DNA from: Zonotrichia leucophrys gambelii
Lineage: Eukaryota; Chordata; Aves; Passeriformes; Passerellidae
Direction: 5' to 3'
Length of the DNA: 64,000 nucleotides
Assembly: GCF_028769735.1 (NCBI RefSeq)
Contig: NC_088174.1
Location: 1,385,501 to 1,449,500 of the forward strand
The translations under genes and the position numbers were made by a program. This document shows, in pieces, positions 21,921 through 35,429 of the stretch. The notes under the pieces were generated by a model. The model did no database searches, was not told the DNA's origin, and saw nothing but the letters and a program-made list of their open reading frames with translations. Within the stretch, counting starts at the first letter, position 1; each line of letters starts with the position of its first letter.

Positions 21921-24411
21921 ATGAGAGTGAAGCCTCGCATCACTTCTCTGACCCCATAAATCCGTGTCACCCCCGCGCAGGTACCTGCAGGACAAACCCT
22001 CCTGTCCCCCAGAGCGGTCCCAAAGCCGCGAAGTTCGGATTAGTTTCGCAAAACCTCCCTTTTTGATAGAACATCACGTGGGAATCTTTTCTTTGTTGGG
22101 GTTTTTGGCTGTGTTGGAGCTGCTGAGGAAGCACCAGCCCGAAGCTGAGCGGGGCAGTTCCTGCCGTGGCCCGGCTCTGGGTTTATTTTCCGCCGCGTGT
22201 GTGGGAATTGAGCGGTTCGAGCCGGGTTTACACCGGGGAGCTCCCGGGGAACGGGGTCACTGCTCGCCCACTGTGATTCAGGGCGCGTTTGAGTCCAGGG
22301 AAACATTTCTGTGGGCTCTGGTGGGAGTTCTGCGCTTGGGAGCGTTCAGTTCGCGGTTTTAGTGGTTTTGGGGAAGCTGACGGCGAGAAACTCTCACTGA
22401 GGTGTTCACAGAGCCTGGCCGGAGGGTCCCTGTTCCCACCTCCACCTTGGTGCGTTGGTTTCACACCTGAACATTTATGAGATGAGGGATTTCAAAACGC
22501 GGGGATTAATGGCTGATATCACCTCCCTGCTCCTCCCTCGGGTTTTGTTATAAAACAAAGCACGAATCCTTCCCGAGTGACGACAGATGCCGGCAGCAGG
22601 ACCGGGCTGCGGTGCCGGGACAGCCCCGAGCCCCCGGGCTGGATCCTCATAGCCGATTAAACCCTGGCTCTGCCGGGTCCAAACTGCTGGAACTGTTCAA
22701 ATCAAGTATTTATGGAATGCTGCTCACTCCCTGCCCGGTATCGTCTCTGATTGGCTTTGTGGAAAGTAAAATTGCCAAATTTAGGTCTGTTACAGTAAGT
22801 GCTGGAGCAGGTGGATGCTTTGCTGGAGTTCCTGCCCAGAGGGTTTGGGTGCCCTGCTCCAGTGCTGGCAGGGCGGCTCATTCCAGTGGCTTTTGGTGCC
22901 TCATTGACCAGACAGGGACTGGGAGTGCTGAATTTCTGCTGTGCCACCTCGTTTTCCTGGAATTAATCTGATTTCTGTGCATTGCAAGGAAGGCTGACCG
23001 GGTGTTAGTGTTGGGTGGAGAGGGAACACTGTGCTGCCACTCCTCCTTGGTGTCCAGGGAAGTTACAGACTCAGAGTCCCCTGAGTCCCCCTGTGTGACA
23101 CTGAGGTGCCCACTGTGGCCTCAGGGAGGGCTCTGGCTTTCAGAGGTGACAGTGACCTCACTGCCTTGCTTTCCTCTTGCCCTAGGAGCTGTCCCAGAGC
23201 TCAGGAGCTTGTCCAGGTGGGACTCCAGGAGCTCTGGGTGGTGCCATCACTGGCACAGGTGCAAAGGGCTGGTCCAAGGGAAGAAGCTGCTGATGGGGAG
23301 GAGGAGGAGGCAGGTGCATCATCACAAGGAGAGGGGAAAATGCATCCCCTCCTTGGGGGAGCCTCCTGATAAATTCAGCTGGAAGTGCTGCAGAAAGGTC
23401 TGCTTTGGAAAGATGAGTCTGGAAACTATGCTTGAACTGAAAGCCACAGGTGCAACAAGTTGATTTCTGGTCCTTTGTTCCATTTTTGGTTCATCCCACG
23501 CCTGTTTTAAAGGTTATTTCTTCCCATCCTGGTTCTCAAGCTCCAGAGGTTCCTGCCTGCTGTTACTGCTCCTTTTCCTGAGTGCTGGTTGCTCGCAGCC
23601 ATCCTGCTCAGTGGGGTTTTGTTCTCTCCAGCTTGCAGGCTCCTCTGGAACTTCCAGGTGAAGTTCAAGAATGGGTTTGCTTTTCGATTTACTTTAGTAA
23701 GCCTCAGCAATGGTCTGGGACATCCCAGATCTGAGCTGGGGAGCTGAAAACCCCACAGTTAGTTACTGGAGCCCAGTGACACTTGGAGCAGTTACTTCTG
23801 CCTGTGTTCCTGCTCCTGTATTTGTGTCTGGTGATCCCAAAGACTTCCCCAATTTTTGAATATGAGCTGATTTAATAAAATTCCTCTGCCTCAGGATGGG
23901 TGGGAGCTGCTTCATCCCCGCCCCTCCATGGGCCAGGTTCCTGCTGGCACCGTGAGCCAGGGATGTCACCACGTGTGCTGCCTGTGGCCCCCTGCCAGCC
24001 TTGTTTCAGGGCATGAACATCACCAACTTGGCTTTTTGTGGGGTGTTTTTTATGAAAAGTTTGTTGCATTTGGCCTTCTTGCACCCAGCCCGCAATAGCT
24101 GTGGGAAGGAGGTTATTCCTGGCTTGGTGCTGACATTAGGACACTGTATTAATTTTCCGTTAAATGACAGATTTATTGGAGTTTTCTTCATCTGCACGGT
24201 CTGACCTGAAAACCTGAGTTGGAATTTGCCAGAAGGGGGCATTTTGCAAGCATCACAAAGGATTTTGGTGGCGGGGAGATGGGCAGGGTGAGCCCGGCTG
24301 GAGGATTAGGCAGCGATGCTTGTCTGGGAACCGCGGAGTTTTGGGGGAAATTCTTGTGCAAATAAACACTAAGAAATGAATTTTGGGTCATTTAGGGCTG
24401 AGTGCAGGGAG

Positions 24412-24457
24412 GCCAGCTCCCAGTCCCACTGCAGGCCAGCTCCCAGTCCCACTGCAG
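24412..24457 (+). repeat. Two tandem copies of a 23-bp unit
   Basis: GCCAGCTCCCAGTCCCACTG plus CAG occurs twice in perfect tandem, followed by a partial third copy. Confidence 0.9.
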
Positions 24458-27066
24458 CCTGCTGGCTCCCAGTTGTTGGTAAAATAAGAAACTGTGGAGT
24501 AGCCTTGGGTTTTTTTTTTTTCTCTGAGGAAACTTTTAAAAATGTTTTTCCAGTTATCTCCCAGTAATTGTTTTTTAGTGTAGGTTGAGTTCTGGTGTTG
24601 TTGCATGAGGTTTCTCTGCTGTTCCTCTCTGGAAGGAGGGTTGGAGCGCACAGCTCTGTGTTGCCTCTGTTGGAAGGTGGTGCTGAGCTGCTCATCCTGC
24701 CCAGTCCTGCCAGTCCTTCTCTGGGGCACACCAGGAGCTGTGCTGGGCTCTGGGGTTGGTTTTTTGCAGGGGATGTGTGTTGGATTTGGGGCCTCACCAG
24801 CCCTGTCCTCACCTCTTCTGTCCCCATCCCAAACCCAGAGCCCTCCTTAATCCTGGCATCAAGGCTTGGCTTTCTCTGCCCTTCAGCATTTACCTGCTGC
24901 AGGTGCAGGGGGATTTTAAGGGCTCCAGGGGTCAGCCCTGCCCTGGTGCCCACAGCCTGGGCTGGTGGGAGCTGCTGTGTGATTGGGATCCTCATCCTCT
25001 CTTCAGCTCTGGGGAGAACAAGGCAGAGGCAAATTAGGGGAGCTGATGGAAGAAATGGGGTGAAAACCTTGTTTCTGTTTCCCTGGTTCCCTTTTTGATG
25101 TGCCAGCTGCTGGCTTACAGTTTGTGTCCTAAATCCAGCAGGAAAGGAGTGGATTTGGGCACTTGTGTTCATTCCAGGAGGTCTCATGGAGGTACTTGAG
25201 CATCCCCAGTGGTTCAGGATCCTGCTAAGCCAGGCTCAGGTGCTGTCATCTATTTCCTGAGCTTTTTCCTCCTGCAGTAAATGCTGACCTCTCTGCACAT
25301 CCAGAGTGATGGGCTTCCTGGGCTGATGGGGAAGGTGTGCAGAAATAAAACCAAATTTTATAAATGCCTTCCTGCTACTCCTCCCTTCTTCCCAGGCTTG
25401 ACTTCTCTCCCAGTTTCTTCCCTTTCTCTCCCTTGGTGGTGCAGGGTGATGGAGAGTGGTGGCTGTGACCGATTCATCCATCACACCTCGGCTCTGCCCC
25501 TCCTTCCTTCTCAGGGCACTCCTTGCACTCCTCCCCTGCTCCAGCCTGGGATCATCCTCCATTCCTGCTTTGCTATAGGAGCTTGTCCTTGGCTTTTCTC
25601 AGGGTTTGGGGCTGTGCTCATCCCTGTTCCAGACAGAAGCTCCACCACTGGAGCATTTTGGCTGCAGTTGCAGCCTCTGGTGCCCAATGCCATCAGCAGC
25701 TCTGTCCTTGCTGCACCTGTGCCACCTTTCCAGGAGAGATGGAGAGATTTCCATGAGCCTCCCAAGCCCCAGCCTGCTCTGTGCTGCTTTCCCAGGCACT
25801 GCAGGATATGAAACATCTGTGAGAGAAAAGCCAGGTCCAGATGTTGCAAGAGGCTGCTGCAGTAATGGATTATCCCCAGCCTGGACGGCTCCTGTTCCAA
25901 GCCACCGGTGTGGTTTTTTCCCTTCTCCCCAGCCTGGGCTCAGTTGTGGTGCTTTCCCTGTTGCCAGAGGAGCATCCCAGCAGGGGCAGGAGCCCGGAGG
26001 AGCTGCCCTGGTGCTGTGTTCCCGTGGCAGAGCTTTCCCAGGGTGTTTTCTCCCCGGAGCTGGCGCGCGCCGCCGCACAGGAAATTCTGGTTGCACCATT
26101 ATTGCAGCGCCTATTGTTTGGGGCAAGGGCAGGATTCGGGCTTGCTCACATCCTCCAGTGTCTCACTGTGCTGAAAGGATGTGGTGGGATAGCCAGGGCT
26201 GCAGGAGGAGCACAAAGCTCCAAGCTGGGTTTGTGCAGGGTTCGTGCTTAGCCCAGATCCCTGCGTTTCTGACCAAACCCGCCCCTCTGGTTTTCCATGG
26301 GAAACCTCGGGGTTAAGGGGAACTTGGAGTGAGGATTGAGCAGGGCACAGTCCTTTGTTGCAGTTGGCAGTGTTTTGCTGCTCAGCCCGCTCCTGTCTGT
26401 GGCTGGTGTGTGGTGGGCACCTTGGGGTAGCCAGGGGGGGTGGAGCAGGTGCACCCTGAGGGGTGTAAAATCAGGGTTTGGGGGGTACAGAACCCACTGA
26501 GCACTGCTGGAGATGGCAGCACACGTGGCCTGGCTCTCGGGGTGTGTGCAGGCAGGCAGAGCACGTGGCAGCTCTGTTTTCACCTGCCACAGCCTCGTGG
26601 CATGACCAGGGCCTGTTCACCTGGCTGTGCCTCAGTTCTTATGGGGTGTTGGAGTGAGCTGCTCTGCCTGTGTTTGCTTTCACTTTGCCTTTCCCCCTGC
26701 ACTAATCCTGTGGCTTAGATGGTTGGCTTTGATTGCTGCCTTTCCCAGGCTGGGCTCTGCACAGGCTGCTCCTCACTCACCCGTGTGAGCCACAGCTCCT
26801 CTCAGGCTGCCTGGGATGTTTTGGCTGCCGGCAGGAGCAGGAGGATCCCAAAGCTTTGTTGTTGGCTGCTCACCCTCCTCGGGTTTTTCATTCCCTTTTG
26901 GCTGCCATCCCAAAGGGGGAAGGCACCAAGCCAGGGTGGGTGTAAAGAGCAAAGCTGCACATGTGGCTGTGCGAACCCAGGGCACACAGGGAATATTTCT
27001 GTGTCTGCTGTGGGGTGCCCTGACCCCCAGGGGAGCACTGACTCTGACCTTCATTCATGGAGAAAG

Positions 27067-27545
27067 TGTTCCAGACTTCAAGACAGACTAGAATCCACAA
27101 AAGTGTGAAATAGATTATAGAGAGCAGTGCAGGTGCATCACTTAGTGAGAAATTTGGGATTTTTAGTGTGTTGTGAATAGAAGCAAGATAGAGGGCACAG
27201 GGTGTTGTCCTGGGTTTCTTCTTCATGCTTCTTCTTCCTCCTTTTTAATGGGTTTGGGTGGCATTTTGTAATTGGGTGGAAAAGTCCCATTGTGGACTTC
27301 CAGGGATCAGTTATTGGGTTAAAAGGGGAAATAATCCAGGTGTCAGTTCTTAATTGGATAGTTTAGTCTTAAAAGACCTTGGAACAAGAGATAGTTAGCT
27401 ATTTTGTGTCTTCTAATGAAAAGCTGCTGAACTGACAGTAGTGGGACTGTTTTACTGATAAGGAATAATAAACACCTGAGTCTGAGCATGAGCTACCTGC
27501 TCAAGTGCCTTCAATCCAGACCCAGAGAAACTGATGCATGACATT
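27067..27545 (+). mobile_element. Probable solo LTR, plus orientation
   Basis: The interval includes GTGCAGGTGCATCACTTAGTG, GTTGTCCTGGGTTTCTTC, ATTGGGTTAAAAGGGGAAAT and GATAAGGAATAATAAACACC, which I recognise as a passerine LTR of ERVL type. The last of these supplies an AATAAA polyadenylation signal near the 3' end. The exact ends are uncertain: TGTTCC at 27067 and ATGACA near 27545 are the best TG...CA candidates, without a clear target duplication. Confidence 0.5.
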
Positions 27546-28540
27546 GCTGCACGCCAGGGCAGAATTCAGCTTGGAGGTTCCCAGGGCTTTTTCCTGATGT
27601 TCTCCTGCCCCAGCAGGGCCCTGCAGGCTGTGCAGGGGAGGCTGTGCTGGCTTTGTGGAGCAGGGTGGCTGGGCTGGCACACAAAGGGACCCAAGCAGCC
27701 TCAGTGCCGTGCCCGTGCTGCCACGTGCCTGGCAGAGGGACGGGGAGCCTGGCAGCAGCTGTCTGTCCTGTGTCCCTCCCTGCACAAGCCACACTGGCGG
27801 TGCCCATAGCTCATCTGCTGCTGCTGCTGCTCTCACGCTGGCACAGGGCACCAGCTGATGCTGTCCTGCTGCCACTGGGCTGGCATTGTGTGCACACTCA
27901 GGGCTTGTTTGAGAGAGCCATGAATCAGTTGAAAGCTGCCCCGTGTCACTCGTGGCTGGGAGGAGTGCCTATTGTGTGAGGGAACAACAGCACTGTGTGA
28001 GTGCCCGTCCCCAGCACGGGAGCTGTGTCACTGCAGGGGGAGGTCACACGTCCTGCTGGCCCGTGGTGGCTGCAGAACTCCAGAGAGGAGCTTTGGCCTG
28101 GCATCTGGGCTCCACCACAGCACCCTGTGGCCTCCTTTGGCCAGGCTGGGGCAGGGGTGGCACCAGGGTCCTGAGCTTGGCTCTGCAGCTGAGAGTGGGA
28201 GGAGGAGGAGAGCGTTCACTGGGTCTTTGGGCAGCGAGAGGGGTTGGGTTTGCACTGGAAGGGTGAAGCCCCAGGGGCTGTTACCACCTTCCCATCCCTC
28301 CCTTGCACTGTAGGGAGCTGGACAGCGTTCCTGGTGCAGAGCACGTCCTAAACTGGGTTTGCAGCCTGGGTACTGGAGCTGGAAAGGCTCTGGCAGCTGT
28401 GAGAGCAGGAGAGCAGCACACGCCATGTCCCTCTGCTGTCACGCTGGGAGCATCCACTGAGGGATAACGGGAAAGCTGGGACAAGCAGCAGGGCTCAGGG
28501 GGGTGGCCTGGCATTCCACAGAGTGCCCTGTGCTGCATGG

Positions 28541-28965
28541 GCTGGGTGATGGCAGCAGGGTGAGCATGGCACCATGGTGTGGGTGATGGCAGCAGGGTGA
28601 GCATGGCACCATGGTGAGGGTGATGGCAGCAGGGTGAGCATGGCACCATGGTGAGGGTGATGGCAGCAGGGTGAGCATGGCACCATGGTGTGGGTGATGG
28701 CAGCAGAGTGTGGGTGACCCCATGGTGTGGGTGATGGCAGCAGGGTCAGTGTTGCCCCATGGTGAGGGTGATGGCAGCAGGGGTCAGTGTGGTTGCCCAT
28801 GGTGAGGTGAGGTATGGCTAGAGGGTAGTGGCCCATGGTGAGGATGTTTCCCATAGGTGGGTGATGGCAGCATGGTGAGGATGTCCCATAGTGGGGTGTG
28901 GCACATGGTGGTGCCCCATGGTGTAGGTGGTGGCATCAGGGTGAGCACAACCCCATGGTGAGGGT
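28541..28965 (+). repeat. 37-bp minisatellite
   Basis: The unit is GTGATGGCAGCAGGGTGAGC plus ATGGCACCATGGTGTGG (37 bp), repeated about eleven times. The first four to five units are nearly identical. From about 28700 the array degenerates, with internal deletions. In the opposite strand the frames are open and read H-T-M-V-P-C-S-P; not a gene. Confidence 0.92.
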
Positions 28966-29711
28966 GGTGGCAGCAGGGTCAGTGTTGCTGGGGAGGGTGT
29001 CTGGGAGCCCAGCTGAGCCTGGGGGATGCTCTCTGCACCCTGTGCTCTTTCTCTCCCTCTGTGTTTTCCAGGGAGATTTCACACACCACTGGCTGATGAG
29101 TTGACTTTATGTGGTGTAAGTCCTGCCAAAACAATTTCTTCCTGTTATTGCTGCTCCAGTTTTAGAGAAGTGATAAGAACCTTTTACAGGGACCTGGTTT
29201 CTCCCAGGGGCTCTGCTGCTCTGAGCTGGGAGCTTTGAGCAGCAGTTCCCAGGGTGACTTTTCCTCAGTCCTTCAGGGAAATTTCAGAGTTAGATTTAGT
29301 TAAATGATCTAAGGAATGTCAGAGTATAGTCTGTGTAGGGTCTCTCCACAGCCAGATGGATCTGGTTCATTCTGGGTGATATTTCCTATGAATTATCTCT
29401 TCAGTTGCTCTTGGAGGTGGTTAATGAAGGACAAAGACCTTGGAGACAAGGCTTGTGTTAAAGTGAGAGCTGAGACAATGTGAGGCTGTGTTTGGATCTG
29501 GACTGGAGCTGTGGGACCATCCCAGGTCTCAGCCCTGTGCCTTCAGCTGATGGTTCCTCTTGTGACACCATTTTGTTTCCATTCCTGCAAAGGCAGATTT
29601 CTAAGAACTTAAATACTCCAGTGGGAATGGGGGTGGATCTTAAACCCCCTTCTTCTTGGCTTTTAATTTGTTTTGGGTGAACAAACTGAATATAAAGCAG
29701 AGCCACCAGAA

Positions 29712-29865
29712 ATACAGAATCCTTGAATGGTTTGGGTTGGAAGGGACCTTAAAGAACATCTTGTTCCAGGCCCTGGCTGGGCAGGAACACCTTCCTCTGG
29801 AAGGTTTGGAGGGCTGCAGCATGGGCCTGTGCCAGGCAGTGCTGGATCAGCCGTGCTGACCCAAG
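29712..29865 (-). mobile_element. CR1 LINE fragment, minus orientation
   Basis: ACAGAATCCTTGAATGGTTT, GGGTTGGAAGGGACCTTAAAG and GGAACACCTTCCTCTGGAAGG are the reverse complement of the CR1 3' terminus. The tail lies on the left and the copy is 5'-truncated on the right. Confidence 0.85.
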
Positions 29866-30374
29866 ATAAAGGAATAATTCTGGGTTTCCCAGTGGCAAAC
29901 AGAGCTGGGAGGGCTCTGGCTGCCACTGAACAATCGGGGCTGAGCAGGCTGCACTCCTGTTCCTGAGAGAGAGAGGCTGCTGGAGGAGGGAAAAACAGGA
30001 AAAAAGGCAGTTAGTCATGGGGTGAGGTGCTACAGGGGGGCAGGGCTGTGCCAGCCCCTCAGGTGTGCAGGGTGAGGGAAATGGGGGCCACAAGACCCCT
30101 TGTGAATGCAGACATTGAGCCACGAGGATTCTGCCAGAGCTGAGCTCTTCAGCTGGGCTGTCCAGGAGCCTCTGGCCAGGTCTGGTGCTGGGAACTGTGT
30201 AAATGAGTTGGTGCTTGCAAGCAGGGATCCTGCAGAAGGGGTCTGCTGCAGCAAGAGCCAAATCTTCGCTTCTGACCCTTTAGGAGTTGATATTTTCTTG
30301 CTCTGGGATGCAGCAGCATGCCTTGGAGAAATTCTCCAAGGGCAGGAACTCCTCTGTGGCCTCTCTCTGGTCTC

Positions 30375-30500
30375 TGTGACTTCTTGACATAATAATTAAA
30401 GCCAACTATTTAAATAAACTTCTGTAAAGATAATGAGTTGCATTAGGTAGAAATATTTGTATAAAATGGAAGTAAATAAATTACATAACCCAGCTTGTGT
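30375..30500. promoter_or_regulatory. AT-rich unique stretch, candidate regulatory element
   Basis: AATAATTAAAGCC, TATTTAAATAAAC, AAAGATAATGAG and AAATAAATTACATAACC sit together in a non-repetitive block. The composition is unlike the neighbouring sequence. Conservation cannot be assessed from one genome. Confidence 0.2.
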
Positions 30501-31244
30501 TTGACACAGCTAGAAGCAGTTTTCTCCAAGACACAGATTATTCCATAATTGCTCCTTAATGAAGTTCATGCCTTTTTGCTCTGAAGGGTTTGCCCTTGTC
30601 CAGAGCACAGGAGGAAGCAGCAGATTATTTGGAAGTTTTATGATCCAGGCTGGCATGTTTGTACTCCTCAAAGCTCCTCTCTGATCAGTGGTTTCTGCAA
30701 CCATAAAGGATGAGGGCAATGCCACCAAAAAGATCTGTAAGAAATACAGGGAGTCCATTCCTGTGATTTCAGGCTGGAATGTTGTGTGTGATAATTGCTC
30801 TGTAATCTTTCCAGGCACCTTGCTTTGATTCCTGGAGAGTCTCACCTTTATTTACAGCTACAGCTTGTGTTAATTAAGACAGTCAAAAAAGAAGAATTTT
30901 ATTTTTTTGGGGAAGAGCTTTGCTGCAGAGTGCTGCAGGACAACTCCATGGAACATGGATTGATTGCTGGATGCTCCTTGAGGCACTGCTCAGAAGGTCC
31001 CAAGCATTGCCCATCCTCTCTCAAACACACAAAAGGAGGGGCAGCTTTGGCTGGAAGCAGGAAGGAGATGTGGATTTAGGTGGTATTTGAGGACCTTCCC
31101 TGGTTCTTTCTGTCCCCTCTGCTGAATGAGGATAACACATGGCAAGGAGGAATACTGAGATCCCTAATTTGAGTTCAGTGTAGGCACCTAAATACATATT
31201 GGCATGTGTCAGTGGGAAATCTGATTTTGGTGTTAAAGGTACAA

Positions 31245-31708
31245 CTTGCCCTCTGGTGATGCCTCAGGTTTGAGCTTTTCTATTTTTCACATTCTGTGCT
31301 GCTTTAGTGTGTGGGTTTGGGCTTCATATGAGGGGATGGTGAGCTCTGTGCACAGAGCAGGGAGACAAAACAATTCCTGCTCCAGCTGGGACCAAGGACA
31401 AATGATCCAAATCTCAGCCCAGGAGCACAAACACCGTGGGCTGGAGAGAGAAAAACAAGCAGGGTGGGACTGCCTGGGCTAAAGCTGGAATGGGACAATG
31501 AACTCCAATATGGAAATGGAGCAGAACTGATCAAAGTGAGAGAGCCCATGACCATTTTGTGACCATTTTGGTTCATCTTGGGTGCAGCCCTGGCTCGGCT
31601 CTTGTGCTGCCCAAGGTGCATCCATTGAGGAGATCCTTTAAATAAATCCCTACTTCATTCTCTAGCTCTGTCCATTCTCTGCTCTAGATCAGCCTCCACA
31701 AGGCATCA
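31245..31708 (+). mobile_element. Solo LTR (family B copy 1), plus orientation
   Basis: It shares, with the element at 40828-41276, the ordered blocks CCTCTGGT..GATGCCT, TGTGCTGCTTTAG, GGAATGGGACAATGAACTCC, AATATGGAAATGG, GGCTCTTGTGCTGCCCAAGG, AATAAATCCCTAC and the final AAGGCATCA. AATAAA followed by about 90 bases to a CA end is LTR-like. The two copies differ at perhaps one base in six by eye, so they are old. The left boundary is approximate; no clear target duplication was found. Confidence 0.65.
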
Positions 31709-31994
31709 CTGGCAGGGGCTGCATTAGGGGTGTCTGGGAGCATTTCCTGAGCGTGCAGGAGGGTTTCTAGAGAAGCAAAAATCTGGGACAGGATCTTCTG
31801 CAGAGTCCAGCCAAGCAGCCTTCAGAGCCTGCTGTTAATCTGCTCTTTTGCTGGTGGTAGAGGGTTGGGGTTCAACCTCACATGGCTTAAATTGGGATTT
31901 CTAATTGTGGAGGTGTGGGGACAGCTCATTTTAAGCTGGATAAATAACAGTTGGTTTGGTCCAGTGGCTGTGGAGCTGCATTGGGGTCAGAACT

Positions 31995-32105
31995 TTGTGT
32001 TCCTGAGTTGGAAGGGACCCACAAGGATCACTCCTGACCCTACACAAGACAACCCTCAAAATCACCAAATAACCCAGCTCCCAGATGAGGGGCTGGATTA
32101 ATTTC
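31995..32105 (-). mobile_element. CR1 LINE fragment, minus orientation
   Basis: GAGTTGGAAGGGACCCACAA, GGATCACTCCTGACCCTACA and the CAAAATCACC block match a reverse-complemented CR1 3' end of the CR1-Y type. Confidence 0.65.
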
Positions 32106-35100
32106 TCTCTTCCTTTGCTTCTTCTCTGCTCGTACCCCCAGTGGAGGGGCAGCCTGGGAGGGGAGTTCAGCACAGGCTTCTGCCAGGGCTGGAACAAATG
32201 AAACAAGGGCAATGCCTTGGATGTGAGAGTCACAGAGATTTCAGTGGGTTTCACTGATTTTCCTTGGGACTGCTGGACCTGTCCTGTCACCCCTGGGGGC
32301 TGTGGGGCAGAGGGTCACTGCCTGCCCCGTGTCCACGGGCAGGATTGGAGCACCCACCTGCCCTGTGCCAGGGCTGGCTCTTGCAGCCCTTCCCAGCTGC
32401 TCTGTCTTTCAGGGAGATTATTTCTGGCACGCTCTGTCAGGTTTCTTGATTTTCTTGCTGCAGGTAGTTGTGAAACAGCAGCTGTTCTGCAAGTGCCACT
32501 GCTGGGCTGGCACTACTTTGCCTGCTCCTGTGGGGAGGAGGGAGAGGGAATTAAGGACAGACAAGAAAAAGAGGGATTAAAGTCAATGGAAGATCCCTCT
32601 GCTTCAAAATGTATTGAGTTTTGCTCAAGTTTTCTGCTGGACAAGCCCTTATTCTTTATTTTTTTTTTTTTTGTTGAAGCATGTCTGTTGTTTCCTCTGA
32701 AGGAGGAAAGGGTCACTTTTTCCACACTGCTGACGTGAGCTGTGAATCACAGTGGTTTTGGGAAGGTGCTGTCCCTGGGACCAGTCACCTGTCAGAATAT
32801 TTGCTGCCTTCACCCTGATGTCCTGAGGCGTTTTGCAGCCCATGTGCCAAGGGGTTGGGTATGACCACAGCTCAGAACGCACTTCTGCTGCTTCTCCAGG
32901 GGGATGGGCAGGAAGGATTGGCTCCTTGAAGCTTTGGCTTTCCAGGCAGTGCTGTAGCCTATGGATGGGAGGTGATTTTACTACAGGAAGGAAATGTGTC
33001 AGCACGTAGCAAAGATCCAGCGCACGGCCTGGAAGCCAAGGGGCTTCTGCCCTGGTGCTGCAGCCACAAGGAAGGCACAGCTCTGGAGGGGCATGCAGGG
33101 AGCTGAGCAGCTTCTGGGGATGCTGGCAGGGCTGGGGAGCTGCAGGGAGCTGGGGCTGGTGCTGCCCTGCCTGTGCAGGCACGTGGAGCCTGCGTGGGAG
33201 TTCCTGCAGCAGCTGAGCAGGGCTTGAAACCAGCACTGAGACACAGGCTGGGGTGCCCTGGCTCACTGCACATCCTTGCAGAACTCATATCCTTGTCTTT
33301 GCTAAGGATTTGCAGCCTCATGCCTGGCTGCTGTGGAGCCCCAGGGCTTTCCAGAGCTCTGGAAGTAAATCACTGCTGCTCAGCATTGGCTGAACAGTGT
33401 CTCCTATAAGGAATTTAGGTTTGTGTGACATGAGCTGGCAAACCAAGATGTTGTTTTTGCTTGGTGGCAATGTTTGGATATCCACGCTGTGCAATTTCCT
33501 GCAGAAACTAGATATTGCCTGCACGTGTTCCAGACTATTTGTGTTTGAAAGCCTGGCTGAAGCTGCAGGTGTGCTGGGCTCCTCCTTGGATGTGCACCTC
33601 AGAAAGGATGGGCACTTTCAGGGTGACTAGTCCTGTCCTCCCCTGCTTGTGGCTTTTGTACAGACCTTTGCCACACATGGCAATAAATTTGTTTCCTGTT
33701 GAAAAGGACTCATTGGAGAGACTATAGAATATACTACAGACTACAGAAAAGGGTGAAATAGAAAGGTGCCTAATACTCAGAACCCAACCTCCAGCTCCTT
33801 GTAAAAAGATTCAGGGTTTGGTCCATAAACTGGGACAAAGGGAACCTTTAGCTGCTCCTTCTGTGCTGAGTTTTGATCCCTGGTAAAAAGGGATGAGCGC
33901 CCTTGGGGAGAGCAGGGTGGGCAGGCAGAGGAGACACAGTTCTGTGGCCACCTGTGCCTGCTCAGCCCCATCCCTGGGGCAGGGGCAGGAGGGGAGAAGC
34001 TCATCAGCAGTGATGCTAATTGGGTGCAGTGCTGGCTCCCTGCGTGGCTGGCTGGAGCAGTGGGAGCTGCCGGCCTTTGGCAGGGCACAGCCACGCTGGG
34101 CACACAGGGGCTGTGCTCCCATCCCTCCCCTCAGCTGCTTTAGTGTCCCTGTGGGATCATCCTGGCAGGCTGGCCTTGGTCAGCTGTGGATTTGAAGCCT
34201 TGGGTTAGGAGATGAGGAACAGCTGCACAAATGCAGGATAACTCAGTGACAGCAGCATCCCCACCAAGGCATGCCCCACCCAGCCACCCGCAGTTCCTGC
34301 AGGGCATCACTGTGTGCCAGCCTGGGCTCAGTGGGTGCTGCTGCCTGCTGTGCAGGGGCTCTGGATGCAGATAAGGGTGAGTTTTGGTTGTTGCTGTTGA
34401 GGGAGAGAGCAGCAGAAAGGTGTCAGCCTGTCTAGGAGGCACCTTGTGACATTGGAGTGTTCTGCACCAACCTTGTGAGGGAAAAGTAAAGTGCAGGCAG
34501 GTGTCAAACTACCAAAAGTTCTCTGTGTGACCCCTAAATGTGCCTTTCTGGGGTGAAAAGCCCCAGCCTGAGAGCAGGCCAGGCATGTCACTGTGATTTT
34601 CCAGAAATACCAGAGCAGTTTTTCATGTGCCTAAAGGCAATTTAGTGCAAGGCCACTGGCCTTCCTGAGCTGGATATCCTGGAGTGCTGTGATGGACAGA
34701 GGCACAGCAGGTGTCACTGGCCTGTTTGGGCCATCACACCTTTCCAACAGCCAGAAACTGGATTATTTTATGGAAAAACAGTGCAGAAGACTCTTCAAGG
34801 AATTGTTTGCTGCTGAGGACAAAGACACTTGTACACTTGATACCTGGGGCTCTAAAGTGAGACTTGTCACCAATTTCAAAGCAGGGCAGGGAGATATCTC
34901 ACCTTGTGCTCAAAAAGCTGTGCTGGATGAGGTGGGTTTTCCACAATGAGGTGCCTGGGGAGCTGAGAGCCAAGCCCTGTGTTTGTATGGTTGTGTTCAA
35001 CTGCTCTGAGGAAAAGGGGAAAGGAGGACAAGGGTAAATTCCACCCATGCAGCTGCCTGAGAGGAACAGCTCACTTGGGATCTGTTTGGAGGTAGAAATA

Positions 35101-35429
35101 GGGCTGGAAATGAGACAATGAAGTAGAGGTAAGGTGTTCTTTGACATCACCAGGGCCACATCAGGGAGCTGCTGAGTAACCTGCTGAAATAATCCCTGAA
35201 AATGTTGGAGCAGAACGGGTTGCTGCCTGTGCTCCGAGTCTCTGCTTGTGAATTTGGGGCTGGCGCTGGCATCCAGCTCTTTGTTTCTAATCCTGATCTG
35301 AATGTGCTGAACCTACATCAGCACAGAATGCCAGACTGGGAGGTCTGTAGCTATGGCAGTGTCCTCCAAACGTGACCCTCTGCTGCTCATCTCAGCGCTG
35401 GCACCGTGGAAGGTGGCACTCCTTTCTTC

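Noticed and set aside
34689..34949. 86-codon frame with fairly balanced composition (SQKLDYFMEKQCRRLFKELF)
   Set aside because: No splice sites, homologue or second exon recognised; a single short frame in 24 kb of intron is expected by chance.
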